A DNA stretch of 64,000 nt from Gp7-AA6 sp036395755 (lineage in GTDB: Bacteria; Acidobacteriota; Thermoanaerobaculia; UBA5066; Gp7-AA6). The stretch is from positions 27,293 through 91,292 of the forward strand of contig DASWCZ010000057.1 of NCBI GenBank assembly GCA_036395755.1. Reading direction: 5' to 3'. Position numbers and translations under genes: made by a program. Shown here in pieces: positions 1 to 7,804 of this stretch; position 1 is the first letter of the stretch, and each line of letters opens with the position of its first letter. The notes below the pieces were generated by a model that worked only from the letters and a program-made list of their open reading frames with translations, did no database searches and had not been told where the DNA came from.

Positions 1-704
1 TTCTCGGGGTCGTGCTGCACGCCTTCGCGCTCGGCGGAATCTTCGGCGCGCTGCGGGAGCCGCACGGCTCCCTCCTCGTGTTCGGCCGCGAGGGTATGCG
101 AAGGTTCCCCGCGTTTCTCGCTTTCACGCTCGCCGCGATGGCCGCGGCGCTCGCGGCCTATCGCTGGATCTATCTCGCCTCGGGGGAAGCCTGGCGCGAC
201 CGCTTGAACGACCTCGACACCGAAGGCCAGGCGATGGTCCTGACCGCCGCGCGGCTTCTGGCGTTCCTGCTCGTCCTCGCTGCGATTAAGCTCGTCGCCG
301 ACTCGGTCCGCGCGATCTGGGTTGCGCGGCCGGACCTGCCCGCGGTTTCGCGTTTCTTCGCGGGACTCGCGGCGGCGTTCTCCCGGCCGGCCCGGCTCTT
401 CGGAGTCCTTCTCTTGTACCTCCTCTCCGGCACGGCGCTTTACGTCCTCTGGATCGTTCTCGATCCGTCGGCCGGCGGCGAAGCGCGGTTCGCCCTCGTG
501 CCGCTCATCCTGGCGCAGCAGGTGTTCGTCTTCCTCCGATCGCTGCTCAAGGTCGGTTACTACGCGGGCGTTTCCGAAGCGCTGACGCGCGTTCCCTCTC
601 CCGAGTATTTTTACGTACCGGCGCCGGCGATCGATGAACCGCTCGCCTTAGTCGACCGCGCTGCCGACGAAGCCCGTGTCGAGCGGCCGACCGGCTCGAT
701 CTAG
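1..704 (+). CDS. Hypothetical membrane protein, 5' end outside the window
   Basis: The reading frame is open from the first bases of the window; the first start-like codon is a GTG at 12, but in-frame residues precede it, so the gene probably begins upstream. The visible protein (about 230 residues) has four to five hydrophobic segments (around residues 30-50, 80-100, 130-150 and 160-180) separated by short charged loops and ends in a soluble acidic tail. No catalytic motif was recognised. It converges with the YdjM-like gene on the other strand and their 3' ends overlap by 57 bases. Function unknown. Confidence 0.6.
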   Translation, partial: LGVVLHAFALGGIFGALREPHGSLLVFGREGMRRFPAFLAFTLAAMAAALAAYRWIYLASGEAWRDRLNDLDTEGQAMVLTAARLLAFLLVLAAIKLVADSVRAIWVARPDLPAVSRFFAGLAAAFSRPARLFGVLLLYLLSGTALYVLWIVLDPSAGGEARFALVPLILAQQVFVFLRSLLKVGYYAGVSEALTRVPSPEYFYVPAPAIDEPLALVDRAADEARVERPTGSI

Positions 705-1715
705 CCGGACCCGGTAGACGAACGGCTGGCGGCGAAACCGCATGCCGCCCTTCTCGCGCTCCCAGGGTCCCGAAAACCAGGGCAGGAACCGGAGGTCCTG
801 GAAGGAGACGGAAGTCGCGCCGTCCGGCTCCTCGCGCACGGTCGCCAAGGGAAACCGCGCGAAGTCGAGATAAACACGCACGTCGCGCAGACTCTCGGCC
901 CGGGCGAGCGCGGCCGAAGCCGCCGGCTTGGCGTATCGCCGGATCCGCGCCCGCTCCGGCGGCGGGTAATAGTCCGACAGGCTCGAGAAGATCTCCAAGA
1001 CCCGCTCGGGTGGACGCGGAGAGGATTTCCCCTTCGCAAACGGTCCGACGTCGAAGAACGCGACGTGGATTTCCTCCGCGCGCTCCGACAGGCCCAGCCA
1101 CCGGAAGGGCGAGAGGAACTGCGGGAGAACGGCGACCTTCGTTCCCGCCGGCGGAGCGTCGATGCGCTCCCACGCACGAAGCGCCACGGCGTGGAGAACG
1201 GCGCAGAGGGCAACGTATGCGGCGAGAAGGAGCGATCCGATCGTCGAGAGAAGCCGTCCCTTCGAGCGGAAGATCGTCGCCGCGAAGAGCGTGAGCGAAA
1301 CGATGCCCGTGAAGAACGGATCCAGGATGAAGACCCAGTCGAGCGCGTAGCGCTGCCGGTTGAACGGCATCCAGAACATGATTCCGAAGGACGTGATCCA
1401 GTCGAAGAAGATGTGACTCCCGATTCCCACCGCGGCAAAGAGGAAGAGCGTTCGGAGCGGAGCATGCCGGGCGAATCGATAGAGCACTTTCGCGAGGAGA
1501 GCAAAGGCGAGCGCGAAAAACGGCAGGAGCACGAAGGAGTGGGTCCAGCCCCGGTGGCTGCGGAGATACGCGATCCGGCCGTTCAGAAAGAACATGTCGA
1601 TGTCGGGCAGCATCCCGCCGATCAGGCCGAGCAGCAGCGCCGCGCGAGCGGAGGGACGCTCCGTGAGCATCCGTGCGAGAACGGAACCCGCGATCCCGTG
1701 GGTCACCGTATCCAT
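648..1715 (-). CDS. YdjM-like membrane-bound metal-dependent hydrolase
   Basis: The protein (about 355 residues) starts MDTVTHG, the usual N-terminus of the YdjM/DUF457 family, followed by a G-x-L-P-D-I-D motif and an H-R-G-W-T-H-S motif whose Asp and His residues are the presumed metal ligands. Several transmembrane helices follow (roughly residues 55-75, 85-105, 115-135, 155-190). The C-terminal half is soluble and of unknown role. An upstream in-frame ATG at 1799 was rejected because homology begins at MDTVTHG and because a -10-like TATCAT lies 9 bases before the chosen ATG. The substrate of the family is not known. Confidence 0.8.
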   Translation of the reverse strand: MDTVTHGIAGSVLARMLTERPSARAALLLGLIGGMLPDIDMFFLNGRIAYLRSHRGWTHSFVLLPFFALAFALLAKVLYRFARHAPLRTLFLFAAVGIGSHIFFDWITSFGIMFWMPFNRQRYALDWVFILDPFFTGIVSLTLFAATIFRSKGRLLSTIGSLLLAAYVALCAVLHAVALRAWERIDAPPAGTKVAVLPQFLSPFRWLGLSERAEEIHVAFFDVGPFAKGKSSPRPPERVLEIFSSLSDYYPPPERARIRRYAKPAASAALARAESLRDVRVYLDFARFPLATVREEPDGATSVSFQDLRFLPWFSGPWEREKGGMRFRRQPFVYRVRLDRAGRPLDTGFVGSAVD

Positions 1716-1758
1716 GCGGCGCGGATGATACATTTGGGAAACGTACCGTCCGCCACGA

Positions 1759-2478
1759 ATGGCTGCCCAATCTCTCGAAGGAAAAGTCGCACTCATCACC
1801 GGAGCGTCGTCTGGCCTCGGCCGCGCCTTCGCGGTCGAGCTCGCACGCGCCGGCGCAAAGGTGTTCTTAGTCGCCCGCCGCGAAGAGCTGCTGCACCAGG
1901 TCGTCGAAGAGATCTCGCGGGCCGGAGGCGAGGCGGCGTATCACGTCGCCGACGTGCGGATCGCCCCGTCGCTCTTCGATCTCGTCGACGTGCTGCTCTC
2001 GCGGTTCAAGCGGCTCGACATCCTGATCAACAACGCCGGGTTGGGCTACCGGGCGCCCCTGCTCGAATTGAAGCGATCCGAGATCCAGGAAATGCTCGAG
2101 ACCGACCTCCACGCCGCGATCTATCTGTGCCAGGCGGCTCTGAACGCGTTGTTGAAGAGCGCGCCCTCCGACATCGTGAACATCGCCTCTTTCGCGGGCC
2201 TCGAGGGGTTCGCCGAAGGGACCGTTTACTGCGCGGCAAAGTCCGGACTGGTGGGCTTCACCCGTGCGCTCGCGCAGGAATTGAAGCCCGCGAACATCCG
2301 GGCCACCGCGATCTGCGCGGGCTCGATCGATACGGCTTTCTTCGAGCGCTTCCGCCCGACGCTCGAGCCGGCGCGGCGCCTCGCGGTGGAGGACGCCGTC
2401 CGGGCGCTCCTGTACGTCCTGACGTCTCCGCCGAACGTGCTCCACGGCGAGATCGTGATTCGGCCCCGGGTCGTCTAG
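1759..2478 (+). CDS. Short-chain dehydrogenase/reductase (SDR)
   Basis: A 239-residue classical SDR, an NAD(P)-dependent oxidoreductase of unknown substrate. Visible motifs: the cofactor loop TGASSGLG near residue 15, NNAG near residue 92, the catalytic serine in the IAS segment, and Y-C-A-A-K carrying catalytic Tyr and Lys. Length is typical. An Arg pair after the second strand (ARREE) suggests NADP preference, an inference only. It is divergent from the YdjM-like gene, with 43 bases between the start codons, so promoters must be compact. Confidence 0.9.
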   Translation: MAAQSLEGKVALITGASSGLGRAFAVELARAGAKVFLVARREELLHQVVEEISRAGGEAAYHVADVRIAPSLFDLVDVLLSRFKRLDILINNAGLGYRAPLLELKRSEIQEMLETDLHAAIYLCQAALNALLKSAPSDIVNIASFAGLEGFAEGTVYCAAKSGLVGFTRALAQELKPANIRATAICAGSIDTAFFERFRPTLEPARRLAVEDAVRALLYVLTSPPNVLHGEIVIRPRVV

Positions 2479-2541
2479 TCGGCACGGGCGGTGCAGACCC
2501 CCCGCCGTGGAATCCGGGTCGGGCGAGACGTCGGTCGTCCG

Positions 2542-2547
2542 TATAAT
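2542..2547 (+). promoter_or_regulatory. -10 element TATAAT close to the start codon
   Basis: A perfect TATAAT ends 12 bases before the ATG at 2560. No good -35 hexamer is seen at 16-18 bases upstream. Transcription would start about 6 bases before the ATG, leaving almost no leader. Confidence 0.5.
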
Positions 2548-2559
2548 CGGCGGGACGCC

Positions 2560-3249
2560 ATGCGCTCTGTTCTTCTCGTGGACAACCGGGGCCTCTTTCG
2601 GGAGGTGGCCCGCGCCGTGACCCGCCGCACGGACTGCCGCGTCATTACCGCCGGCAACGGGACGGACGCTCTTTCCATCGCACGCCGCGAGAAGCCCGAT
2701 CTCATCTTCCTCGACGCCGAGATGGAAGGGATGAACGGGGTCGACGTCTGCCGCGTCCTGAAGGCGGACAAGCAATTCGCGCACTGCCCGATCGTCATCG
2801 CCGGCGGCGGCGAAAAAGAGCAGCAGGAGGGGAAACGCGCCGGAGCGGATGGTTTCCTGCCCAGGGAATTCGCCGAGGAGGACTTCTTCGAAACGCTCCG
2901 CCGTCACCTGAACGTGTTCGCGCGGGACGCGGCCCGGTCCGCGGTCACGTGGTCGATCACCTTCTGGAGGGACGGGCTCCAGCACGAAGGGACGATCCGC
3001 GACCTCTCGCGGGGAGGTTTTTTCGTGCGCACGCCCGTCGAGCAACCGATCGGCGCGCGGCTGGAAATCTCTTTTCAGACCCCGGTGGACAATCCGGTCC
3101 GCCAGGTCGTCGGTGAAGCGATCGTCGTGAGGCTCGGCCGGGATCCAGACAACGGGCTCGGCTGCCGCTTCTTCCAGCTCTCTTCGACTTCGAAGGCAAA
3201 CCTGGAAGAGTGCCTGAGGCTTCTCGCCCCCGAGCTGGCGGTCTCGTAA
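2560..3249 (+). CDS. Response regulator receiver fused to a PilZ domain
   Basis: About 229 residues. Residues 1-120 form a CheY-like receiver: LLVDN at the N-terminus, a likely phospho-accepting Asp in I-F-L-D-A-E and a terminal P-R-E in place of the usual K-P. Residues about 135-225 form a PilZ-like domain with the D-L-S-R-G-G motif, the signature of c-di-GMP binding, although the preceding RxxxR element is not clear. Such REC-PilZ proteins link phosphorelay to motility or surface output. The start was chosen at ATG 2560, where receiver homology begins; a TATAAT at 2542-2547 leaves only 12 bases before it. Confidence 0.82.
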   Translation: MRSVLLVDNRGLFREVARAVTRRTDCRVITAGNGTDALSIARREKPDLIFLDAEMEGMNGVDVCRVLKADKQFAHCPIVIAGGGEKEQQEGKRAGADGFLPREFAEEDFFETLRRHLNVFARDAARSAVTWSITFWRDGLQHEGTIRDLSRGGFFVRTPVEQPIGARLEISFQTPVDNPVRQVVGEAIVVRLGRDPDNGLGCRFFQLSSTSKANLEECLRLLAPELAVS

Positions 3250-3252
3250 CTT

Positions 3253-3330
3253 CTGTCATTCCGAGCCGCGGAGCGGCGAGGAATCCTTTGCGAAACAGGA
3301 AGGGATTCCTCGCTGCGCTCGGAATGACAG
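3253..3330. repeat. Large imperfect inverted repeat (CATTCCGAG-type element)
   Basis: The stretch begins CTGTCATTCCGAG and ends CTCGGAATGACAG; a second paired block, GAGGAATCC and GGATTCCTC, lies inside, giving a long hairpin with a loop around AAACAGG. It fills the gap between the convergent REC-PilZ and dCMP deaminase genes, so it may end transcription in both directions. Elements with this terminal sequence recur as dispersed repeats in bacterial genomes; only one copy was seen here. Confidence 0.75.
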
Positions 3331-3756
3331 CTACTTCCCGAGCTCCACGAGCTCGATCCCCGCTTCGCGCGCAACCGAGAGCGACTTCTCGTCGCGGTAG
3401 AACTCGCCGTAGTAGACGCGCGAAATCCCGGCGTTGGCGATCAACTTGAAGCAGGGCCAGCACGGGCTCGCGGTCGTGTAGAGCTCGGCGCCCGCGATCG
3501 CGACGCCGTTTCGCGCGGCATGGATGATGGCGTTCGCCTCGGCGTGGACGGTCGAAACGCAGTGACCGTCCTCGATCACGCACCCGACGTCGTCGCAGTG
3601 CGGCAGGCCGCGGATCGAGCCGTTGTATCCGGTCGAAAGGATCGTGCGATCCCTCGCGATGACCGCGCCGACCTTTTTGCGCGGGCAGGTCGAACGCGTC
3701 GAGACCTGGAGCGCGATGTTCATGAAATACGTGTGCCAGTCGACGCGATCCGCCAT
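3331..3756 (-). CDS. Deoxycytidylate (dCMP) deaminase family protein
   Basis: A 141-residue zinc deaminase of the ComEB/dCMP deaminase type, expected to convert dCMP to dUMP for thymidylate supply. Visible motifs: HAE (zinc His and catalytic Glu) near residue 71 and P-C-W-P-C (two zinc Cys) near residue 99. A cysteine-rich insert with H-C-D and C-V-I-E-D, typical of the ComEB subgroup, precedes the HAE motif. The gene is complete. Its start is 44 bases from the divergent ketosynthase gene; a CATAAT lies 9 bases before its ATG. Confidence 0.9.
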   Translation of the reverse strand: MADRVDWHTYFMNIALQVSTRSTCPRKKVGAVIARDRTILSTGYNGSIRGLPHCDDVGCVIEDGHCVSTVHAEANAIIHAARNGVAIAGAELYTTASPCWPCFKLIANAGISRVYYGEFYRDEKSLSVAREAGIELVELGK

Positions 3757-3800
3757 GCGGGGAGGATTATGCCGGAACCGCCTGTGTCAGAATCGCCGTC

Positions 3801-5012
3801 ATGTCTTCGCGTCGCGTCGTGGTGACGGGTCTGGGCGCCGTCACGTCCATCGGGAGCACGGTGTCCGAATTCTGGAAGAACTTACTCGCCGGAGTGTGCG
3901 GGATTCGACCGCTTTCGCTCTTCGACGCGTCCGCCTACCGCACCCAGACCGCCGCCGAAGTGAGCGAGATCCCGGACGGATTCCTCTCCCCCGCCGAGAA
4001 GCGGAGGATGTCGAGGGCCGACCGGATGGGTCTCGCGGCGGCGGGGGAAGCCCTCTCGCAATCCGGGCTCGATGCCGCGCGTGCCGACCCGACCCGCATC
4101 GGGGTCATCCTGGGCGGCGGCACGTCCGGCTTGATCGATTCCGAGCTGGTCTACCAAGCGTGGCTCCAGGGTCGCCGGGGGCGCCCGTCGAGGGTCCTGA
4201 ACCATCTCCCCGACGCCATCACGGACCGCGTCGCGCAGCGGTTCGGTCTCGAAGGACTGAAGTCCACGATCACCACCGCGTGCTCGTCCGCTGCGAACGC
4301 GATGGGCTATGCCTACGACTCGATCGTCGGAGGCCTCGCCGACGTCATGGTGACGGGCGGCTCCGACGTTCTCGCGAGGCTGACCTACGGAGGTTTCAAC
4401 TCGCTGCGCTCGGTCGATCCCGATCCCTGCCGCCCTTTCGACCGCGAGCGCCGGGGTCTCTCGATCGGTGAAGCCGCCGGCATCCTCGTCTTCGAGGAGG
4501 AGGAGCGGGCGCGACGGCGCGGTGCGCCGATCTTAGGCGAGTTCCTCGGATACGGCGTGACGTCCGACGCGTTCCACATGACGGCTCCGGATCCCTCGGG
4601 GACGGCGGGCGCCCGGACGATTCGCGCCGCTCTGGACGCGGCCCGCAGGAACCCCTCCGACGTGGATTACGTCAATGCGCACGGCACCGCCACGCCGCAG
4701 AACGACTCCGCCGAGACGGCCGCGATCAAGGTGGCGCTCGGCGAGCACGCGCGCGAGATCCCGGTCTCCTCGATCAAGTCGATGATCGGACATTGCCTCT
4801 GCGCGTCCGGCGCGATCGAGGCGATCGCGACCGTGATGACCGTGCGCGAGGGGCGCGTGCCCCCGACGATCCACTACGAGCACCCCGATCCCGCGTGCGA
4901 TCTCGACTACGTGCCCAACGAGTCGCGGGACGTCCCGGTCTCGGTCGCCCTGTCGAATTCGTTCGCGTTCGGCGGAAACAGCTCGGTGGTGGTCATCGCG
5001 CGGTACAGCTGA
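3801..5012 (+). CDS. Beta-ketoacyl-ACP synthase II (FabF-like)
   Basis: A complete 403-residue condensing enzyme that elongates acyl-ACP with malonyl-ACP. The full catalytic triad is present: Cys161 in T-A-C-S-S, His294 in N-A-H-G-T, and His331 in I-G-H-C, plus the C-terminal N-S-F-A-F-G-G loop. It is followed with no gap by a ketosynthase-like gene lacking all three catalytic residues and then by a thioesterase, so it is probably the active half of a heterodimeric synthase in a specialised pathway rather than the housekeeping FabF. No acyl carrier protein gene was seen nearby. Confidence 0.88.
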   Translation: MSSRRVVVTGLGAVTSIGSTVSEFWKNLLAGVCGIRPLSLFDASAYRTQTAAEVSEIPDGFLSPAEKRRMSRADRMGLAAAGEALSQSGLDAARADPTRIGVILGGGTSGLIDSELVYQAWLQGRRGRPSRVLNHLPDAITDRVAQRFGLEGLKSTITTACSSAANAMGYAYDSIVGGLADVMVTGGSDVLARLTYGGFNSLRSVDPDPCRPFDRERRGLSIGEAAGILVFEEEERARRRGAPILGEFLGYGVTSDAFHMTAPDPSGTAGARTIRAALDAARRNPSDVDYVNAHGTATPQNDSAETAAIKVALGEHAREIPVSSIKSMIGHCLCASGAIEAIATVMTVREGRVPPTIHYEHPDPACDLDYVPNESRDVPVSVALSNSFAFGGNSSVVVIARYS

Positions 5013-6134
5013 GTGGCCGTCGTCACCGGCGCCGGCGCCGTCTGCGCGCTCGGGCGCACTTCCCAGGACTTCTACCGCCGGCTTCGAGCGGGTGAGACGA
5101 CGATCCGCCCGTTCACGCCGGAGGAGCGGCGCGGTCTCCAGGCGACTCATGTCGCGCGATACGACTCGTTCAGCCCGCAGCCCGAGATCTCTCCCATGAA
5201 GGCGCGCCGCTTCGATCGCGGCAGCCAGTTCGCGATCCTGGCGTGCTCGCAGGCGATCGCCGAGGCCGGATACGACGTCGCCCAGGCGCCCGAGTCTGTT
5301 GGCATCGCTCTCGGAACCGGTTCCGCGGGCGCCGGAGCGCTGACTGAGTTCCTGAAGGTGCTGTTCACGGAATCGCCCGAGGCGGCGCCCCCCTTCCACT
5401 TTCCGAACACGGTTGCGAACGCTCCCGCCTCGCAGGTCTCGATCGAGCTGAAGCTCTTTGGCCCGAACGTCACGATCACGCAGAAGGATCCTTCCGGCTT
5501 GAACGCGCTCCTCTTCTCCTCGCTCGCGATCTCCTCGGGACGCGCCTCCGCCATGCTGGCGGGCGCCGTGGATGAGTGGAACGCCGTCTACGCGATGGGC
5601 TTCGACCGGGTCGGGGCGCTCCGGGGAGAAAAGCGGGCGACCGGCATCGTCCAGGGAGAAGGGGGCTTCGCCGTGCTCCTCGAGAACGAGGAGACCGCGC
5701 AGGCACGCGGGGTGCGGGTGCTCGCGCGACTCGCGGGCATCGGAACGGCGGGCGTTCCCACCGAGCCGTATCGCTTTGCTCCCGATCCCGCCGCGATCAG
5801 CCGCGCGATCCGCGGGGCGCTCGACGCCGCGCAGGCGGATCCGTCGGGAATCCACCTCTGCTTCCCCTCGGCCAACGGCGTCGTCGAGATGGACCGCGCC
5901 GAGGAAAACGTCCTGTCCGATATCTTCGGTCGAGCGATCCCGCCGAGAATTTCGGTCAAGGACGCAATCGGCGAAATGGCGGCGGCGGGCGGCGGGCAGA
6001 TCGTGGCGGCCTGCCGGGCTCTCGCCGATCCCGACGGACCCTTTCCGGAGAACGCGCAGCCGCGGCGGGTCCTGGTCAATTCTTTCGGCGCGGGCGGAAA
6101 CTTTTTCGCCGCGGTTTTCGAGTCCGCGGCATGA
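5013..6134 (+). CDS. Ketosynthase-like protein lacking the catalytic triad (KS-beta/chain-length-factor-like)
   Basis: A 373-residue thiolase-fold protein starting at a GTG directly after the stop of the FabF-like gene. Aligned by eye with its neighbour, the active-site Cys is Asp159 (Q-K-D-P-S), the first His is Asn288 (S-A-N-G-V) and the second His is Glu321 (I-G-E-M). It therefore cannot condense; the position and degeneration resemble the KS-beta partner of type II polyketide and aryl-polyene synthases, which shapes chain length in a heterodimer. That role is an inference. The C-terminal N-S-F-G-A-G-G loop is kept, so the fold is probably intact. Confidence 0.78.
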   Translation: MAVVTGAGAVCALGRTSQDFYRRLRAGETTIRPFTPEERRGLQATHVARYDSFSPQPEISPMKARRFDRGSQFAILACSQAIAEAGYDVAQAPESVGIALGTGSAGAGALTEFLKVLFTESPEAAPPFHFPNTVANAPASQVSIELKLFGPNVTITQKDPSGLNALLFSSLAISSGRASAMLAGAVDEWNAVYAMGFDRVGALRGEKRATGIVQGEGGFAVLLENEETAQARGVRVLARLAGIGTAGVPTEPYRFAPDPAAISRAIRGALDAAQADPSGIHLCFPSANGVVEMDRAEENVLSDIFGRAIPPRISVKDAIGEMAAAGGGQIVAACRALADPDGPFPENAQPRRVLVNSFGAGGNFFAAVFESAA

Positions 6135-6589
6135 GCGGCGTGCGGGATCGTCCCCCGCTCGTGGGCGCCACGCTCGACATTCCCGTGCGATTCGCGGAGT
6201 GCGATTCCTACGGCGTCGTATGGCACGGCCACTATGCCCTCTATCTCGAGGAAGTCCGGGATCGGCTCACCTCCCGCTTCGGCTTTACCCCCGCAAAAGC
6301 GCTCGCGCTCGGCTATCGAGTCCCGATCACGCGGCTTGAGATCCGGTACCGGGCGCCGGCGCGGCCCGATGGTCTGGTCCGTGCGACCGCGCGACTGCGC
6401 CCGCCGGACGCGGCGCGCTTCGTCGTCGATTACGAGCTTCGCGGAGAAGCCGGAGAGCTCCTCGCGAGGGCGGAGACGGAGCAGGTCGTGGTGAACGCGG
6501 ACGGCGAGCTCTTGCTGGCGCTGCCCGCCGCGTTGAAGCGGCTCGCCGCCGAGATCATCGCCTTTCAGGATTCGGGTCCCTCGCTATAA
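6131..6589 (+). CDS. Acyl-CoA/ACP thioesterase, YbgC/4-hydroxybenzoyl-CoA thioesterase type
   Basis: A 152-residue hotdog-fold thioesterase. The start ATG overlaps the stop of the preceding ketosynthase-like gene (ATGA), showing translational coupling. The motif R-F-A-E-C-D-S-Y-G-V-V-W-H-G-H-Y is the family active-site helix, though the catalytic Asp of the usual D-x-x-G-H-V pattern sits in a slightly altered context. It likely releases the product of the two upstream ketosynthase-type proteins. The three genes form one tight operon; product identity unknown. Confidence 0.85.
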   Translation: MSGVRDRPPLVGATLDIPVRFAECDSYGVVWHGHYALYLEEVRDRLTSRFGFTPAKALALGYRVPITRLEIRYRAPARPDGLVRATARLRPPDAARFVVDYELRGEAGELLARAETEQVVVNADGELLLALPAALKRLAAEIIAFQDSGPSL

Positions 6590-6590
6590 T
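6585..6590 (+). promoter_or_regulatory. -10 element TATAAT 7 bases before the exosortase start
   Basis: TATAAT lies at the end of the thioesterase gene and ends 7 bases before the exosortase ATG at 6598. A transcript initiated from it would begin at or next to the ATG and be essentially leaderless. No Shine-Dalgarno sequence is seen before that ATG. Confidence 0.5.
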
Positions 6591-6597
6591 TCCGCGG

Positions 6598-7143
6598 ATG
6601 TCGGAAGTCCGCGTCTCCGCGCGCCGGCGCTCCGTCGGCTTCCTACTGCGGTTCGTGGCTCTTCTTCTCGTCTTTTACCTGATCGTCGCATCCCATCCGG
6701 TCAACGACGCCGTCATCGTCCCGTTCACCGCGGCGATCGCCTCGGTTTCCGGAAGGTTGTTGAACGCATTCGGAGAGAAAGCGGAGGTCGTGGGCACCGA
6801 GATCCGGTCGTCGTCCTTCGGCGTCAACATTGAAAATGGCTGCAACGGGGTCGAGACCGCGCTGCTCTTCGGCGCGGCGGTCCTCGCTTTTCCGGCGGGC
6901 TGGAAGCGGCGGCTGCTCGGCCTGGCGGCCGGTTTCGTGGCCATCCAGGTGCTCAACCTGCTGCGGGTGATCACACTCTTCTGGATCGGACTCCACCGCC
7001 CGGCGCTCTTCAACTCCTCGCACACCGTGATCTGGCAGTCGGTCGTCGTCCTCTTCGGCGTGCTGCTCTTCCTGCTGTGGGCCTCGCGCCAGAAGCCACT
7101 GTCCGCCGAACGGTCGCCGGCCGGCCGCTCCCGAAAAGGCTGA
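6598..7143 (+). CDS. xrtH: Exosortase (XrtH-like transpeptidase)
   Basis: A 181-residue multi-spanning membrane protein. The exosortase catalytic triad is visible: Cys82 in E-N-G-C-N-G-V-E, Arg123 in N-L-L-R-V, and His142 in N-S-S-H-T. Exosortases cut and process proteins carrying C-terminal sorting tags at the inner membrane; the short form plus the following gene matches the exosortase H arrangement. No target protein with a recognisable C-terminal tag was found in the window. The symbol is based on size and the paired neighbour, not on a profile search. Confidence 0.8.
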   Translation: MSEVRVSARRRSVGFLLRFVALLLVFYLIVASHPVNDAVIVPFTAAIASVSGRLLNAFGEKAEVVGTEIRSSSFGVNIENGCNGVETALLFGAAVLAFPAGWKRRLLGLAAGFVAIQVLNLLRVITLFWIGLHRPALFNSSHTVIWQSVVVLFGVLLFLLWASRQKPLSAERSPAGRSRKG

Positions 7144-7201
7144 CGCCGGCGGTGACCGGCGGCGCGGACAGTTTCCGCCGGCGCTCGAGTCCGTCGATCT
7201 C

Positions 7202-7783
7202 ATGCTGAACGGACGCGCCGCGCTTCGGGGCCTGGTCGGCTTTCTTCTCGCGCTCCCGTTCTGGTTCGGCTTCTCACGCCCTTACGAAAGCGCGATTGCC
7301 GCGGGGGCGCAGGCCGCGATCAACCTGTTCGAGTCGCCGGACGTGACGCGGCTCCAGCCCGGTAACGGAGAGATCCTTCTCGACCGGCGCGACTTCCCGC
7401 CCGGCTCGGCGCGCCCCGGCCTTCCGGGTCCCGACATCCACTTCAACTTCGTCCTTCTCGTCACGCTTTTCGCACTGGATCACAAGCCACTGCGTGGAGG
7501 GCACGTCGCGCGATTTCTCGCAGCGGCGGCTGCGCTCTTCTTCGTGCACGTCGTGGCGCTCGTCTTCCAGGTGCACTCCGTATACGTGACGAGCCTGGGC
7601 GCGTGGAGCAAAGCGAACTATGGCCCGATCGCGCGCAACTTCTGGGCTGCCGGCTTTCACTTCTACCAGATCGCCGGACGTTTCGCCGCGCCGTTCGTGC
7701 TCTGGTGGCTCTTCGGCCGCCGCGAGGAAGAGGAGCCCTTGGAAAGACCGCTGCGCGTTGGAAAAAGAAAAAGGCGCGGCTAG
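7202..7783 (+). CDS. Exosortase H-associated membrane protein
   Basis: A 193-residue protein with hydrophobic segments near residues 8-25, 85-100, 112-130 and 155-172 and a basic C-terminus. It starts 58 bases after the exosortase gene and is predicted to be its partner because small membrane proteins of this shape accompany exosortase H. It has no recognisable catalytic motif. The role is inferred from position. Confidence 0.65.
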   Translation: MLNGRAALRGLVGFLLALPFWFGFSRPYESAIAAGAQAAINLFESPDVTRLQPGNGEILLDRRDFPPGSARPGLPGPDIHFNFVLLVTLFALDHKPLRGGHVARFLAAAAALFFVHVVALVFQVHSVYVTSLGAWSKANYGPIARNFWAAGFHFYQIAGRFAAPFVLWWLFGRREEEEPLERPLRVGKRKRRG

Positions 7784-7792
7784 AACCGCGCC
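7773..7792. terminator. Hairpin between convergent genes
   Basis: GGCGCGG and CCGCGCC form a 7-bp stem around a 6-base loop, overlapping the end of the exosortase-associated gene. It lies between that gene and the convergent FHA regulator. On the minus strand it is followed by TTTTTCTTTTTCC, so it fits an intrinsic terminator for the FHA gene. Confidence 0.55.
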
Positions 7793-7804
7793 CCGTTGCC
7801 CGGG

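Noticed and set aside
1065..2546. 493-codon plus-strand frame crossing two genes
   Set aside because: Arg-rich GC-driven open frame opposite the YdjM-like gene and out of frame with the SDR; no motif.
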